A DNA stretch of 64,000 nucleotides from the NCBI RefSeq assembly GCF_002216855.1, contig NZ_CP022355.1, positions 992,001 through 1,056,000 on the forward strand. Direction: 5' to 3'. Under the pieces are notes generated by a model that saw only the letters and a list, made by a program, of their open reading frames with translations, was not told the DNA's origin and did no database searches. A program made the position numbers and the translations under genes. The stretch is from Paraphotobacterium marinum. GTDB taxonomy: Bacteria; Pseudomonadota; Gammaproteobacteria; Enterobacterales; Vibrionaceae. Shown one piece after another: positions 43,704 through 54,096 of the stretch. Position 1 is the first letter of the stretch; every line of letters begins with the position of its first letter.

Positions 43704-44996
43704 ATGTTAGAAAAAATTTTTAAATTAGCTGAGCATAAAACAAGTGTTAAAACTGAGGCAATTGCAGGTCTTACCACTTTTTTAACCATGGCATATATAA
43801 TATTTGTTAATCCATCCGTATTAGGTCAAGCTGGTATGGATAAAAGTGCTGTATTTGTTGCAACTTGTTTAGCTGCTGCAATTGGTTGTTTTATAATGGG
43901 ATTTTGGGCTAACTATCCAGTGGCTCAAGCTCCAGGTATGGGATTGAATAGTTTTTTTACCTATACTGTTGTAATAGGAATGGGATATACGTGGCAGGTC
44001 GCTTTAGCAGCGGTATTTTTGTCCGGTGTTTGTTTTATATTATTAAGCATCATTAGAGTTAGAGAATGGATTATTAATGCAATTCCATTGGCTCTTAGAA
44101 CTGGTATAGCTGCTGGTGTAGGCTTATTTATAGGCTTTATCGCTTTACAAGAATCACATATCATAATAGCAAATAAAAATACTCTTGTAAGTATCGGTGA
44201 TTTTACTGAGTTTGCTCCTGCAATGACAGCTTTAGGTTTTTTCTTAACTGTTGCTCTTGCTCATAAAGGGTTTAAACCGGCAGTAGTTTTTTCTATTTTA
44301 ATCATTACGTTAATTTCAATCATTTCTGGTCAAACACCATATACTGGATTAGTTTCATTACCACCAAGTATTGCCCCTACTTTTTTACAACTAGATTTTT
44401 CAGGTGCAATGACAGTAGGTTTGATCTCAGTTGTTTTTGCGTTTTTATTTGTAGACTTATTTGATACAGCTGGAACTTTAGTCGCAATCACAACTAAGGC
44501 TGGTCTGATCGATAAAAATGGTAAGTTACCAAGATTAAAAAAAGCATTATTAGCAGATAGTACCGCTACAACAATTGGTGCTGTTTTGGGGACATCGAAT
44601 ACAACATCATATATAGAAAGTGCTTCTGGTGTAGCGGCTGGAGGTAGAACAGGCTTAACTGCAGTTGTAGTAGGCATTCTTTTTCTGCTTGCATTGTTTT
44701 TTTCACCTCTTGCAGGAATGGTTCCTTCTTATGCAACTACAGGTGCATTATTATATGTTGCTGTATTAATGATGTCTGGTCTTGCTAATATTGATTGGGA
44801 GGATGTGACAGAAGCAGCACCTGTTGTCATTACAACATTAATGATGCCTTTAACTTATTCTATTGCAGAGGGTATTTCTTTAGGATTTATTTCATACGCT
44901 GCCATTAAAATCTTAAGCGGAAAAGCTAAAACAGTTAACATAAGTGTTTTTATTATCGCATTATTATTTTTATTGAAAGTTATATTCATATCTTAA
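43704..44996 (+). CDS. Purine permease, NCS2/AzgA type
   Basis: 430-aa inner-membrane nucleobase:proton symporter of the AdeP/GhxP (AzgA) branch. Ten or more hydrophobic spans. Family landmarks: EAIAGLTTFLTMAYIIFVNP at the start, APGMGLNSFFTYTVV, LFVDLFDTAGTLV and SNTTSYIESASGVAAGGRTG. ATG 43704 is preferred to an in-frame TTG at 43698. Substrate (adenine versus guanine/hypoxanthine) cannot be told from sequence. PurR-type control suggests a salvage role. Confidence 0.93.
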   Translation: MLEKIFKLAEHKTSVKTEAIAGLTTFLTMAYIIFVNPSVLGQAGMDKSAVFVATCLAAAIGCFIMGFWANYPVAQAPGMGLNSFFTYTVVIGMGYTWQVALAAVFLSGVCFILLSIIRVREWIINAIPLALRTGIAAGVGLFIGFIALQESHIIIANKNTLVSIGDFTEFAPAMTALGFFLTVALAHKGFKPAVVFSILIITLISIISGQTPYTGLVSLPPSIAPTFLQLDFSGAMTVGLISVVFAFLFVDLFDTAGTLVAITTKAGLIDKNGKLPRLKKALLADSTATTIGAVLGTSNTTSYIESASGVAAGGRTGLTAVVVGILFLLALFFSPLAGMVPSYATTGALLYVAVLMMSGLANIDWEDVTEAAPVVITTLMMPLTYSIAEGISLGFISYAAIKILSGKAKTVNISVFIIALLFLLKVIFIS

Positions 44997-45113
44997 TAAC
45001 AGATTGTATTTTAAAACATAACTCAATCAAGGAAGATTGTGTTAAAAAAAAATTGTAATAAATGTGAAAACTTTTTAGAATCAAGTTAAAAGAGTCAGAA
45101 GTAATTACAAATC

Positions 45114-46226
45114 ATGTTTGAAAATAAAACTGTTGTTATAAAATTTGGTACAAGTGTATTAACACAAGGTTCTAATCTATTGAGCAAACCTCATATTTTA
45201 GATTTTGTGAGACAAATTAAGAAATTAATTGATAATAAATTTAATATAATTATTGTATCATCTGGTGCGATTGCTGCTGGACGTGAGCATTTAAATTTCC
45301 CAACACTCTCAAATAAGATTGCATACAAACAGATGCTAGCTTCTGTTGGTCAAAGTCAATTGATGAGTGAGTGGGCTAAATATTTTTCAATATATGACTT
45401 GAATATTGGACAAATGCTATTAACTCGAGCAGATCTTGAAGATCGAAAGAGGTATCTTAATGCCAAAGATCTTTTAGATGAACTTATAGTGAATGATATT
45501 ATTCCTATCATAAATGAAAATGATGCAGTTGCGACGACAGAGATTAAAGTTGGTGATAATGATAATTTATCAGCCTCAGTTGCTGTGCTTGCTAATGCTA
45601 AGAAACTATTAATGTTAACTGATCAGTCAGGTTTATTTGAAGAAAACCCTACTAAAAATCCTGATGCAAAACTTATCAGAAGTGTCCATAAGATAGATCA
45701 CACAACGTATGCAATTTCACAAGGTTCCTCAACCAAGTTAGGAACAGGAGGAATGTTTACAAAAATTCAAGCAGCAGAAGTAGCTTGTCTTTCTGGTATA
45801 GAAGTCCAAATTGCCTCTGGTTTTGAAGAAAACATTATTTTAGATACAATATTAAGAAAGAAAAGCATAGGCACTACTTTTGAGCCTTCGACTTTGCCTA
45901 TTGAAAAAAGAAAATCCTGGATTCTATCTGGTCCTATAAGTAGTGGGGATATTTTTTTAGATGAGGGAGCAAATAGTGCTATTTTAAATAATGGTAAAAG
46001 TTTATTATCCAAGGGTATTATTTCAGTTAAGGGTACTTTTGAACGTGGGGATGTAGTAACTTTATTTTATAAAAATCAACAAATTGCGAAGGGTATCACC
46101 AGATATTCTAGCGTAGATGTGAAAAAAATAATGCAAAAACATAGTTCAGAAATTAAGAATATCCTCACATATAATTATGGTTCTGAAGTTATTCATAGAG
46201 ATGATTTAGTAATAACTAATAAATAA
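45114..46226 (+). CDS. proB: Glutamate 5-kinase
   Basis: First enzyme of proline synthesis. 370 aa: amino-acid kinase domain (VVIKFGTSVLTQGSN, IIVSSGAIAAGREHL, IINENDAVATTEIKVGDNDN, GTGGMFTKIQAAEVA) and a C-terminal PUA domain (SILNNGKSLL-like region, FERGDVVTLFYKN). Followed by proA after 9 bp. Proline synthesis is therefore kept in this genome. Confidence 0.97.
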   Translation: MFENKTVVIKFGTSVLTQGSNLLSKPHILDFVRQIKKLIDNKFNIIIVSSGAIAAGREHLNFPTLSNKIAYKQMLASVGQSQLMSEWAKYFSIYDLNIGQMLLTRADLEDRKRYLNAKDLLDELIVNDIIPIINENDAVATTEIKVGDNDNLSASVAVLANAKKLLMLTDQSGLFEENPTKNPDAKLIRSVHKIDHTTYAISQGSSTKLGTGGMFTKIQAAEVACLSGIEVQIASGFEENIILDTILRKKSIGTTFEPSTLPIEKRKSWILSGPISSGDIFLDEGANSAILNNGKSLLSKGIISVKGTFERGDVVTLFYKNQQIAKGITRYSSVDVKKIMQKHSSEIKNILTYNYGSEVIHRDDLVITNK

Positions 46227-46235
46227 GGATTAGGA

Positions 46236-47510
46236 ATGAATAAAGTTTTAGAAGTTGCTAAAAAAGCAAAAATTGCCACTAGGTCAATTTTAGCCTTGGA
46301 TTCTTCGCATAAAAAGGAATTACTAGAAGAAATTTCAAAAGATATCCTCATTAAAAAAGACGGGATTCTTGAAGCTAATAGTTTAGATGTTCATAATGCA
46401 ATTGAAAATAATTTGCCATCTCCTTTAATTGAAAGATTAAAGTTAGACCAACAAAGCTTAGAAATAATTTCTAATGATATTTTAAATGTCGCAGATCAAA
46501 ATGATAGCTTAGGTTTAACTGTAGAGAAAAGAAAGTTAAAAAACGGTCTTGAGTTATCAAAAAAAATTATTCCCATCGGAGTAATTGGGGTTATATATGA
46601 ATCCAGACCGAACGTTACAATTGATATTGCATCACTTTGTTTAAAAACAAATAATGTTTGCATTTTAAGAGGTGGAAAAGAAACGATAAATACAAATTTA
46701 TATCTTGTGAATATTATAAAAAATGTTCTTAGAAAATTTAATTTATCTGAAGATATTGTTCAGTATATTGGAGACACATCAAGAGACTCAATAAAAGAGT
46801 TACTTCAAATGGATGATTATGTTGATTTAATTATACCAAGAGGTGGTTCTCAATTACATGAACTGTGTAAAACAATTAGTAAAATCCCAGTTATTATAGG
46901 AGGATTTGGGGTTTCACACCTTTTTGTAGATAGGACTGCAAATATTGAAAAAGCCATAAATGTAATTATTGACTCTAAAACTGATAAACCCTCTGCTTGT
47001 AATTCATTAGATACCTTAATTGTACACAAAGATATAATAGAAGATGTTTTTATAAAGTTAGCTCCCGAAATCAATAAATATAAACTCAACACTTATTGTG
47101 ATGAGTTAACACGAAAAATGCTTTTAAAAAAAGGTGTAAATTCAAACTTAATATTCAAAATGACTGAAGAAACGTTAAACACAGAGTGGTTAAGTTTATC
47201 AATAAATGTATTGATTTTAGAATCTACGGAGAAAGTTGTGAGTCATATATTAAATCATAACGCTATTCACTCAGATTCAATCCTAACTGAAGATATCGAT
47301 AATGCTAATTATTTTGTTGATCATATTGATTCAGCAGCAGTGTATGTAAATTGTTCAACAAGATTTACGGATGGAGCTGCATTTGGGTTAGGAGCAGAAG
47401 TTGCAGTTTCAACTCAAAAAATTCATGCTAGAGGACCAATGGCTATTGATTCTCTAACAAGTTATAAGTGGGTTGGAAAGGGCAATTATTTGTGTAAATC
47501 AAATAAATAA
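46236..47510 (+). CDS. proA: Glutamate-5-semialdehyde dehydrogenase
   Basis: Reduces glutamyl 5-phosphate, the second proline step. 424 aa. Landmarks: IGVIGVIYESRPNVTIDIAS, CILRGGKETINTN, the catalytic cysteine in KPSACNSLDTLIVH, and RFTDGAAFGLGAEVAVSTQK. Complete and in operon with proB. Confidence 0.97.
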   Translation: MNKVLEVAKKAKIATRSILALDSSHKKELLEEISKDILIKKDGILEANSLDVHNAIENNLPSPLIERLKLDQQSLEIISNDILNVADQNDSLGLTVEKRKLKNGLELSKKIIPIGVIGVIYESRPNVTIDIASLCLKTNNVCILRGGKETINTNLYLVNIIKNVLRKFNLSEDIVQYIGDTSRDSIKELLQMDDYVDLIIPRGGSQLHELCKTISKIPVIIGGFGVSHLFVDRTANIEKAINVIIDSKTDKPSACNSLDTLIVHKDIIEDVFIKLAPEINKYKLNTYCDELTRKMLLKKGVNSNLIFKMTEETLNTEWLSLSINVLILESTEKVVSHILNHNAIHSDSILTEDIDNANYFVDHIDSAAVYVNCSTRFTDGAAFGLGAEVAVSTQKIHARGPMAIDSLTSYKWVGKGNYLCKSNK

Positions 47511-47594
47511 TTTAGGAAATTAGCATATTTCATTAAAAAATAAAAGATTCAATTTTTTAAGAAATTAGTTTATAGAAAAAATAAAAACACTTAT

Positions 47595-47738
47595 TTATTT
47601 TTTCTTTTTTGCTTTTCCCTGAACAGCCTTAAATCTTGGGTTTGTTTTGCATATAACATAAATTCTGCCTCTACGTTTAACAATTTGACAGTCTTTGCTT
47701 CTGTTTTTGGCACTTTTTAGAGAACTCAAAACTTGCAT
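47595..47738 (-). CDS. rpmJ2: Type B 50S ribosomal protein L36 (zinc-independent)
   Basis: 47-aa protein beginning [20 protein letters not shown] with the L36 core [21 protein letters not shown]. It matches the YkgO-type paralogue rather than the zinc-ribbon L36: the four-ligand zinc site is missing. Its ATG overlaps the rpmE2 stop (TAATG), so the two are translationally coupled. Ends in a lysine tail. Confidence 0.93.
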   Translation of the reverse strand: MQVLSSLKSAKNRSKDCQIVKRRGRIYVICKTNPRFKAVQGKAKKKK

Positions 47739-47998
47739 TACTTATTCGCCTTAATTGTATTGACACTAAATTGCTTTTTGAATCTTGCCACTCTTCCATC
47801 TTGTTTGGTAGATTTGCTTTTACCAGTATAAAAAGGGTGAGAGTGTGATGATACATCAAGGGTCATGTAAGGATATGTTTTTCCATCAAGTTCAATCGTC
47901 CTGGAAGTTTTCACAGTAGATCCGACTATAATATACTCGTTTACACCAGTATCATGAAAGGCAACTTGCCTATATTTAGGGTGAATATTCGGTTTCAT
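47738..47998 (-). CDS. rpmE2: Type B 50S ribosomal protein L31 (zinc-independent)
   Basis: 86-aa L31 paralogue of the YkgM type. Begins [20 protein letters not shown] and has [13 protein letters not shown]; the CxxC zinc motif of primary L31 is absent. In other Gammaproteobacteria this pair replaces the zinc-bearing L31/L36 when zinc is scarce, under Zur. Zur-like palindromes lie upstream (48024-48038 and 48052-48082). Confidence 0.94.
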   Translation of the reverse strand: MKPNIHPKYRQVAFHDTGVNEYIIVGSTVKTSRTIELDGKTYPYMTLDVSSHSHPFYTGKSKSTKQDGRVARFKKQFSVNTIKANK

Positions 47999-48023
47999 TT
48001 TTATCTCATTATTAGTTGATGTG

Positions 48024-48038
48024 TGTTACATCATAACA
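48024..48038 (-). promoter_or_regulatory. Putative Zur operator for rpmE2-rpmJ2
   Basis: TGTTACATCATAACA, a palindrome with TGTTA/TAACA arms five bases apart, close to the gammaproteobacterial Zur core (TGTTATAATATAACA). It lies 26 bp before the rpmE2 ATG, where a repressor would block transcription. Confidence 0.6.
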
Positions 48039-48051
48039 TGCGTAAGATAAT

Positions 48052-48082
48052 AACGCAAATGATAAGCGTTATCATTTGCGTT
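48052..48082. repeat. Perfect 14-bp inverted repeat between the M15 gene and rpmE2
   Basis: AACGCAAATGATAA, loop GCG, TTATCATTTGCGTT. The arms contain the stop codon of the M15 peptidase gene. Its centre (AAATGATAAGCGTTATCATTT) also resembles Zur and Fur boxes, so it may be a second metal-regulator site upstream of rpmE2, or a hairpin closing the M15 transcript. No strong T run follows on either strand. Confidence 0.7.
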
Positions 48083-48754
48083 TAGAAAAGTATCGTTCTA
48101 TATAATTCTCATAGATAAACTTAATATTTTTTAATATTTCACCTTTTCCTAGAATATGGATATTATCAGACTCCAAAAAATTGCGAACTTCATTGAGAGA
48201 TAAAGATAGTTCGTAATTATGTGCAGTTTTAATATGTGAAATATGCCATGGCTCCATTTGCACACCATCGGTCAAATCTTGATAATATGGGTAATAAAAG
48301 CCAAATTGTTCGATATTTTCACGCAGCCATTTTGAAAAATATTTTTGGTATCCCTTTTGATAATTTTGTAAGGTTAAGTTTAATGCATTTCCTTGATTAG
48401 AATTATTGTCGTAAACATCAAGATCAGTTCCCCAGTGATGTCTACTAAGACCAGGTATTGCTGACCAATTTAAAATTAAAAAAATTTTTTTGTTGAGCTT
48501 AGTGAGGAGACATCAACAGGAACTTCATGTTCATCAAGACAGGGTCTTTTACCAGAAAATTTTTCATTCCAAATTATTAGCTGTCTTTCGAAGTTTCTGA
48601 ATGAACTAGCAATTTTCAAATCAAAACCATCAGCATTGGCCTTTTTTTTTAGTTGTTCATAAGAATAAAAAACATCCTTATTTAAATAATGTCCGTCTTT
48701 TTTTTCAAAATGATTAGTTGAAAAACCAAATAAAAGATCTCGACTAATAATCAT
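48072..48754 (-). CDS. M15-family D,D/L,D-carboxypeptidase (one-base frameshift)
   Basis: VanY/LdcB-like zinc peptidase that trims cell-wall peptides. The first frame gives [19 protein letters not shown] and stops at 48476. Adding one base in the adjoining A7/T7 runs at 48478-48491 continues through [20 protein letters not shown] to [20 protein letters not shown]. The M15 zinc signature SxHxxGxxxD and the later ExxWH are both present. No signal peptide is seen, so it may act on recycled muropeptides in the cytosol. Start overlaps the dapE stop (ATGA). Confidence 0.85.
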
Positions 48755-49886
48755 AGCATTACTTTTTCAATAATTTTATAATACATTTCATATAATGAAG
48801 TAAGATCGTCAGTTTTAACTTTTTCATTTAACTTATGGATGGTTTTGTTTACAGGACCTAGCTCAACAACTTGTGCGCCCATTTTTGCAATAAATCTACC
48901 ATCTGATGTACCTCCAGTTGTCAAAACCTTTGCATCTATATTATTTACTTCTTTCACAGCATCCTTTACTGCGTCTAAAAGAGGACCTGACTCTGTTAAA
49001 AAAGGAAGCCCATTAATTTGCCAATCAATTGAAAACTCAATGTCCAGATCGTTAATGACTCTTTCAATAGTATTTTTAATATTCTCAGCATCAGTTTCGT
49101 TACTGTGTCTTAAATTAAAACTTATTTCGCAGTCGCCTGGTATAACATTTGTAGCACCAGTGCCACCATTTATATTAGATATTTGAAAACTAGTTGGGGG
49201 AAAAAATTCATTGCCACTATCCCACTTTATTTCGGTTAATTTGTTTATTATCTTACTTGATAAATGGATAGCATTTTTCGCTAAATGGGGGTAAGCAACA
49301 TGTCCTTGGACACCTTTTACAATCAACTTACCAGAAACGGATCCTCTGCGACCATTTTTAATCACGTCACCCACAAAATTTGTACTCGATGGCTCACCGA
49401 CAATGCACATATCTATAAGTTCGTTTCTGGCCATTAAGGTATCAACGACCTTGGTAGTACCGTTAATAAATGGACCTTCTTCATCTGAAGTTATTAATAA
49501 ACCTAATGATCCATTAAAATTTGGATTATCTTTTACAAAGTTTTCTATTGCTACTAACATAGAGGCTAAAGAACCTTTCATATCGGCAGCACCTCTTCCA
49601 TGAATATAACCGTCAGACTCTACTGCTGCAAAGGGAGGGAAGTCCCATTGTTCTAGGGGACCAGTGGGCACGACATCAGTATGTCCGGCAAAAACAAGAA
49701 GGGGGCTTTTACTTCCTTTTCTTGCCCATAGATTTGTTGTGTCGTCAAAATCATATCTTCACATTTAAAACCTAATTTTAAGAGTTTATCTTTAAAGATT
49801 TCTTGACAGCCCAAATCTTTCGGAGTTATTGTGGGTCTTCTAATTAATTCTTTCGCTAGAGAAATTACTTCATTATTTTTGTTCAT
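48751..49886 (-). CDS. dapE: Succinyl-diaminopimelate desuccinylase (one-base frameshift)
   Basis: Di-zinc M20 enzyme making L,L-diaminopimelate for lysine and peptidoglycan. The N-terminal frame ([20 protein letters not shown]) stops out of phase; one extra base in the four-A run 49747-49750 gives [20 protein letters not shown] then [17 protein letters not shown]. Metal and catalytic residues are intact: [25 protein letters not shown] and NKTIHKLNE. About 378 aa once joined. Located next to yffB as in E. coli. Confidence 0.93.
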
Positions 49887-49889
49887 CAG

Positions 49890-50258
49890 CTAATCCACTT
49901 TATGTGTATTAAAAATTTCTTGGTATTTATCTTTCGAAAAACCTAGATACATTTGACCATTATACTTTAGTATTGGTCGCTTAATCATTGATGTGTGAGT
50001 CAAAATCAAATCAACAACATTTGTTTCATTTATATTATTTTTGACACTTTCATCGAGGTTTCTGTATGTTGTACCTCTCTTATTAATGAGACTATTCATG
50101 TCAAAATATTCTAAAAATTCATTAATCAAATTAGAATTAACTTTTTCTTTTTTATAATTATAAAAGGAGAAGCAAATTTGATTTTCTTCTAGCCATTTTT
50201 TTGCTTTTTTTACAGAATCACAGTTTGCAATTCCATACAGGATAATAGAATTTTTCAT
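49890..50258 (-). CDS. yffB: ArsC-like (Spx/YffB) family protein
   Basis: Thioredoxin-fold protein resembling arsenate reductase. Begins IILYGIANCDSVKKAKKWLE with a single N-terminal Cys, then INKRGTTYRNLDES and IKRPILKYNGQMYLGFS, matching YffB closely. Molecular role is not established. ATG 50258 is preferred to ATG 50273 because family members start just before the first beta strand. It precedes dapE by 3 bp. The 243 bp to cbpA hold only the two divergent promoters. Confidence 0.9.
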   Translation of the reverse strand: MKNSIILYGIANCDSVKKAKKWLEENQICFSFYNYKKEKVNSNLINEFLEYFDMNSLINKRGTTYRNLDESVKNNINETNVVDLILTHTSMIKRPILKYNGQMYLGFSKDKYQEIFNTHKVD

Positions 50259-50501
50259 GATTATAAGTCTCATTTTTATTAGAATAGCATAAACTAGTAA
50301 TGTATTATACTTTAACGAGAAATGACAAGTATTTTAATTTTATTTTTATTGAATTATTGTATTTGTATAAGTGAAAAGTAATTTAATTTTCCATTTTTCA
50401 TACTTTAAACTTACATTTCATACATAATAATATTGTAAAAATAAATAAATTATTTTATAAAAGATATAATATAAAATTAGACAAAAAAGAAGTATGGTTA
50501 A

Positions 50502-51428
50502 ATGAATTTTAAAGATTATTATAAAATACTGAATGTTTCTGAAGATGCTGATAAAAAAGCTATTAAAAAAGCTTATTTAGCTCTTGCAAAAAAGTATCAT
50601 CCAGATGTAAATAAATCTACTGATGCGGAAGAAAAATTTAAAGAAGTAAGAGAAGCTTACGATGTTCTAAAAGATCCTGCAAAAAAAGAAGAGTACGATG
50701 AAATTAGAAAATATGGTGGAGCAAACCAGGAGTTTACTCCTCCTCCAAATTGGGGAAGTTCAAAGTCACACCATCAAGACTTTACTGGCCATCATGATTA
50801 TTCTGACTTTTTTGATTCAATATTCAGACGCTCAAAAGAAGATTTTCAACAGCCTGGTTCAGACTTTGAAATAGAGTTACCTATATTTTTAGAAGCACTT
50901 GTTAAAAATGATAAACAAAAACTATCTTTTGAAATACCTAAAATACTACCTAATGGGCAAAGAGAGTTAGAAAAGAAAAATATTGAAATCACTATTCCAA
51001 AGGGTACTTTAGATGGAGATAAAATTAGATTAAAAGGTCAAGGTGGTTATGGAGTAAACTCCCCCAAAAGAGGAGATCTTTATGTAACCATAAAACTTGT
51101 TCCTCATCCACTCTTTGATGTAGCTAACAAGATAGATCTGGAAATAACAGTTCCTATAGCACCATGGGAAACAGTTTTAGGATCTCAGATTGAAATACCT
51201 ACCTTAACCTCAAAAATTAAATTAAATATTAAACCAAAAAGTGACATAAAAAATAAAATTCGTGTTCCAGGTAAAGGTTTGCCTTCTAAGAATAGTGTGG
51301 GGGATCTATTTATTAATTTGAAAGTTGTAACTCCACTACAAACTTCTGAAGAAGAAGATAAATTATGGAAAAAATTGTCAGATATTAGCAATTTTAACCC
51401 ACGAAATGAATGGAATGGAGGTAATTAA
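50502..51428 (+). CDS. cbpA: Curved-DNA-binding co-chaperone CbpA
   Basis: DnaJ-type (class II) co-chaperone and nucleoid protein. N-terminal J domain with HPD ([20 protein letters not shown]), G/F-rich linker lacking a zinc domain, then two C-terminal beta domains ([20 protein letters not shown]). 308 aa, full length. Followed at once by its inhibitor cbpM. Confidence 0.95.
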   Translation: MNFKDYYKILNVSEDADKKAIKKAYLALAKKYHPDVNKSTDAEEKFKEVREAYDVLKDPAKKEEYDEIRKYGGANQEFTPPPNWGSSKSHHQDFTGHHDYSDFFDSIFRRSKEDFQQPGSDFEIELPIFLEALVKNDKQKLSFEIPKILPNGQRELEKKNIEITIPKGTLDGDKIRLKGQGGYGVNSPKRGDLYVTIKLVPHPLFDVANKIDLEITVPIAPWETVLGSQIEIPTLTSKIKLNIKPKSDIKNKIRVPGKGLPSKNSVGDLFINLKVVTPLQTSEEEDKLWKKLSDISNFNPRNEWNGGN

Positions 51429-51430
51429 AG

Positions 51431-51730
51431 GTGACAAACGACCTAATAAATTTAAATGAATTGTGTGAGATTTTATCCATAGAAAAATCCCATGTTTACT
51501 CTATAATAGAGGTAGAGATTATTACACCATTTTACGATGAAAAAATTCAAGAACAACTCTTTGATACTCATATGATATGTTCTATAAAAAAAGCATATCG
51601 TTTATATGAACACTTTGAAATTGAATGGCCAATCGTTTCATTGATATATGACCTTATGGAAAAAAATGATTTATTGGAACAAGATAATCTTAGACTTAAA
51701 AGTAAGCTATTAAAGTATATTTCTGATTAA
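51431..51730 (+). CDS. cbpM: CbpA modulator CbpM
   Basis: 99-aa MerR-like helical protein that binds the CbpA J domain and inhibits it. GTG start 2 bp after cbpA. The pattern LNELCEILSIEKSHVYSIIE and EIEWPIVSLIYDLMEKNDLL matches CbpM. Converges with crr. Confidence 0.9.
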   Translation: MTNDLINLNELCEILSIEKSHVYSIIEVEIITPFYDEKIQEQLFDTHMICSIKKAYRLYEHFEIEWPIVSLIYDLMEKNDLLEQDNLRLKSKLLKYISD

Positions 51731-51768
51731 ACTTTAAACTGAAAAATTTTGGTTTAAATATAAATATA

Positions 51769-51807
51769 AAAAAGTGCTCTTAAATTTAAATATTAAACCT
51801 AAGAGCA
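51769..51807 (-). terminator. Intrinsic terminator of the pts operon (crr end)
   Basis: On the minus strand TGCTCTTA and TAAGAGCA (51807-51800 and 51782-51775) form an 8-bp stem with a 17-nt AT-rich loop, followed by a T run (complement of AAAAAA at about 51769-51774). It sits just past the crr stop at 51815. Confidence 0.65.
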
Positions 51808-51814
51808 TATATAC

Positions 51815-52321
51815 TTATTTTGAAATTTTAATTATGCTTGTTTTACCGACTTCTGCATTGCCTGTCATTTTTTGTATTTCTTTCATATCTTCAACATTTG
51901 ATATAACAACTGGCGTAATAACAGATTTAGCTTTATCCAATAAAATATCTAAATCAAACTCTATTATAGTGTCACCAACATTAACTGACTGTCCTTCTTT
52001 TGCAACTCGAGTAAATCCATCTCCTTTTAATTCAACCGTATCTATACCAAAGTGAACAAATAACTCAACACCATTTTCAGACTGAATTGAAAAGGCATGA
52101 TTGGTTTCAAAAATTTTTCCAATTGTTCCTTTCACTGGAGCAACCATTTTGTTTCCACTTGGTTGTATAGCTACACCATCTCCAACAATTTTTTCTGAAA
52201 AAACCACATCAGGAACCTCCTCTATTGGAACAATTTTTCCTGATAGGGGTGCAATTATTTCTAATTCTCCGCTTTTGGAGTCTTCTCCAACTAACTTTTT
52301 TAACTTATTAAATAATCCCAT
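51815..52321 (-). CDS. crr: PTS glucose-specific EIIA component
   Basis: Cytosolic phosphocarrier and regulator (adenylate cyclase activation, inducer exclusion). 168 aa from ATG 52321 (MGLFNKLKKLVGEDS), preceded by GGAG eight bases upstream; an in-frame ATG at 52333 is ignored. Active histidines are in GKIFETNHAFSIQS and VELFVHFGIDTVELKG. Last gene of ptsH-ptsI-crr. Confidence 0.97.
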   Translation of the reverse strand: MGLFNKLKKLVGEDSKSGELEIIAPLSGKIVPIEEVPDVVFSEKIVGDGVAIQPSGNKMVAPVKGTIGKIFETNHAFSIQSENGVELFVHFGIDTVELKGDGFTRVAKEGQSVNVGDTIIEFDLDILLDKAKSVITPVVISNVEDMKEIQKMTGNAEVGKTSIIKISK

Positions 52322-52343
52322 AAATATCTCCAAAGAAATTAGT

Positions 52344-54070
52344 TTAGCAAATAGATTTTTCAGAAATAAAGCTTTCTATTAAATCTTCTATTTCCTTTGA
52401 TGTAGATAAAGTAAGTGCTTTTTCTGCCATCACTTTCACATCGCTATAATTATTGTTTCTAATTATTTTTTTATTTTTGGTATAGATATACCACTCATGC
52501 TAAATTCATCCAACCCAAGGCCCAGTAATAAAAGAGTTGCTTGCTCATCTCCCGCAAGCTCACCACACATTCCAGTCCAAATATTCTCGTTATGTGAAGC
52601 ATCAATAACTTGTTTTATCATTCTTATCACTGATGGAGATAGTGGGTTGTACATGTTAGAGATATATTCATTTCCTCTATCTACAGCTAAAGTATATTGG
52701 GTTAGATCATTAGTACCGATACTAAAGAAATTAACTTCTTTGGCTAAATGATCTGCAATTGCAACAGATGCTGGTGTTTCAATCATAATGCCAATTTGAA
52801 TGTTCTGATCAAAATTAATTCCATCATTTTTTAGCTCAATTTTAAATTTTTCTAATTCTCTTTTCAATAACCTGATTTCCTCAACAGAAATAATCATTGG
52901 AAACATTATTAGTAGTTTACCAAAAGCAGATGCTCTCAAGATTGCTTTTAATTGTGCCTTAAGGATTTCTTTACGATCAAGACTAATACGAATGGCTCTA
53001 TAACCTAGAAATGGATTCATTTCTTTGGGTAAGTCTAAATGAGGTAAGTCCTTATCTCCTCCAATATCTAGAGTTCTAATAATTATTGGAGCACCATCCA
53101 TCTTTTCAGCAACCTCTTTATAAGCTTGAAATTGCTCATCTTCAGAAGGGAGTGAGTCTCTATCCATGAATAAGAACTCTGTACGATATAGACCAACACC
53201 ATCAGCACCATTTTTCAAAATACTGTTACAGTCTTTAACAGTTCCTATGTTACCCATGACTTCAATGAATTTCCCATCGAGCGTAACCGCAGGTAAATCC
53301 TTTAATTTTGATAATTCTTTTTGTTCTAAAATATATTCATTTTTAAAAGATTTAATTTTATGTAACTCTTCTTTTGATGGGTTAATTATGATCTCATTAT
53401 TTATTGCATCTATTGTGATTATGTCATTATTTTTAACGCAACTTGTTATATCTGTTGTACCTACAATCGCTGGTAACTCTAATGAACGAGCCATAATTGA
53501 AGTATGCGATGTTTTTCCACCGACATCTGTAATAAACCCAACAACGAAATTTAAATTAATTTGTGCAGTTTGTGATGGGGTAAGATCATTTGCGACAATA
53601 ACAACTTCCTCATCAATCTCATCTAAAGATAGAATAGGAATGTTTAAAATATTTCTAATTAATCTATCAGAAATATCCCTTAAATCAGTTGCACGTTCTT
53701 TTAAATATTCATCATCTAGTTGCTCAAGAGAAGATGCTTGTTCTTCCATGATGGAATATGTTGCAAAATCAGCGGATAATTTTTTATTTGAAATAAGCTC
53801 AATAATTTCAGTTTCAAGCTCCTCATCATCGACAAGTAATATATGTCCCTCAAAAATAGCCTCTTTTTCTTCTCCAAAAGTTTGAAGAGCCTTATATTTT
53901 ATTTTTTCTAATTGTTCTAAAGTTGTTTTCTTTGCAGATAAAAATTTTTGTTTTTCATGAACTATATCATTGTCTGATATTATGGACTTATTTAACTCAT
54001 ATTGAGCATCTTCTAAAAGAAAAACTTTTCCGAAACATACACCAGGTGATGCTATTATTCCACTTTTCAT
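52344..54070 (-). CDS. ptsI: PTS enzyme I (C-terminal one-base frameshift)
   Basis: PEP-protein phosphotransferase that phosphorylates HPr. The active histidine is in [20 protein letters not shown], and the PEP-binding domain is complete ([43 protein letters not shown]). As written it stops at 52463 after SIPKIKK, about 40 aa short. One extra base in the seven-T run 52466-52472 continues [18 protein letters not shown] to FISEKSIC and a stop at 52344, giving about 575 aa as in E. coli. 22 bp before crr. Confidence 0.95.
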
Positions 54071-54096
54071 AAATTCATAATTACCTTTTATGTAGA

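Noticed and set aside
53166-53885. 239-codon open frame on the + strand inside ptsI
   Set aside because: Antisense shadow of a well-conserved enzyme I; serine/isoleucine-rich composition typical of a reversed coding frame.
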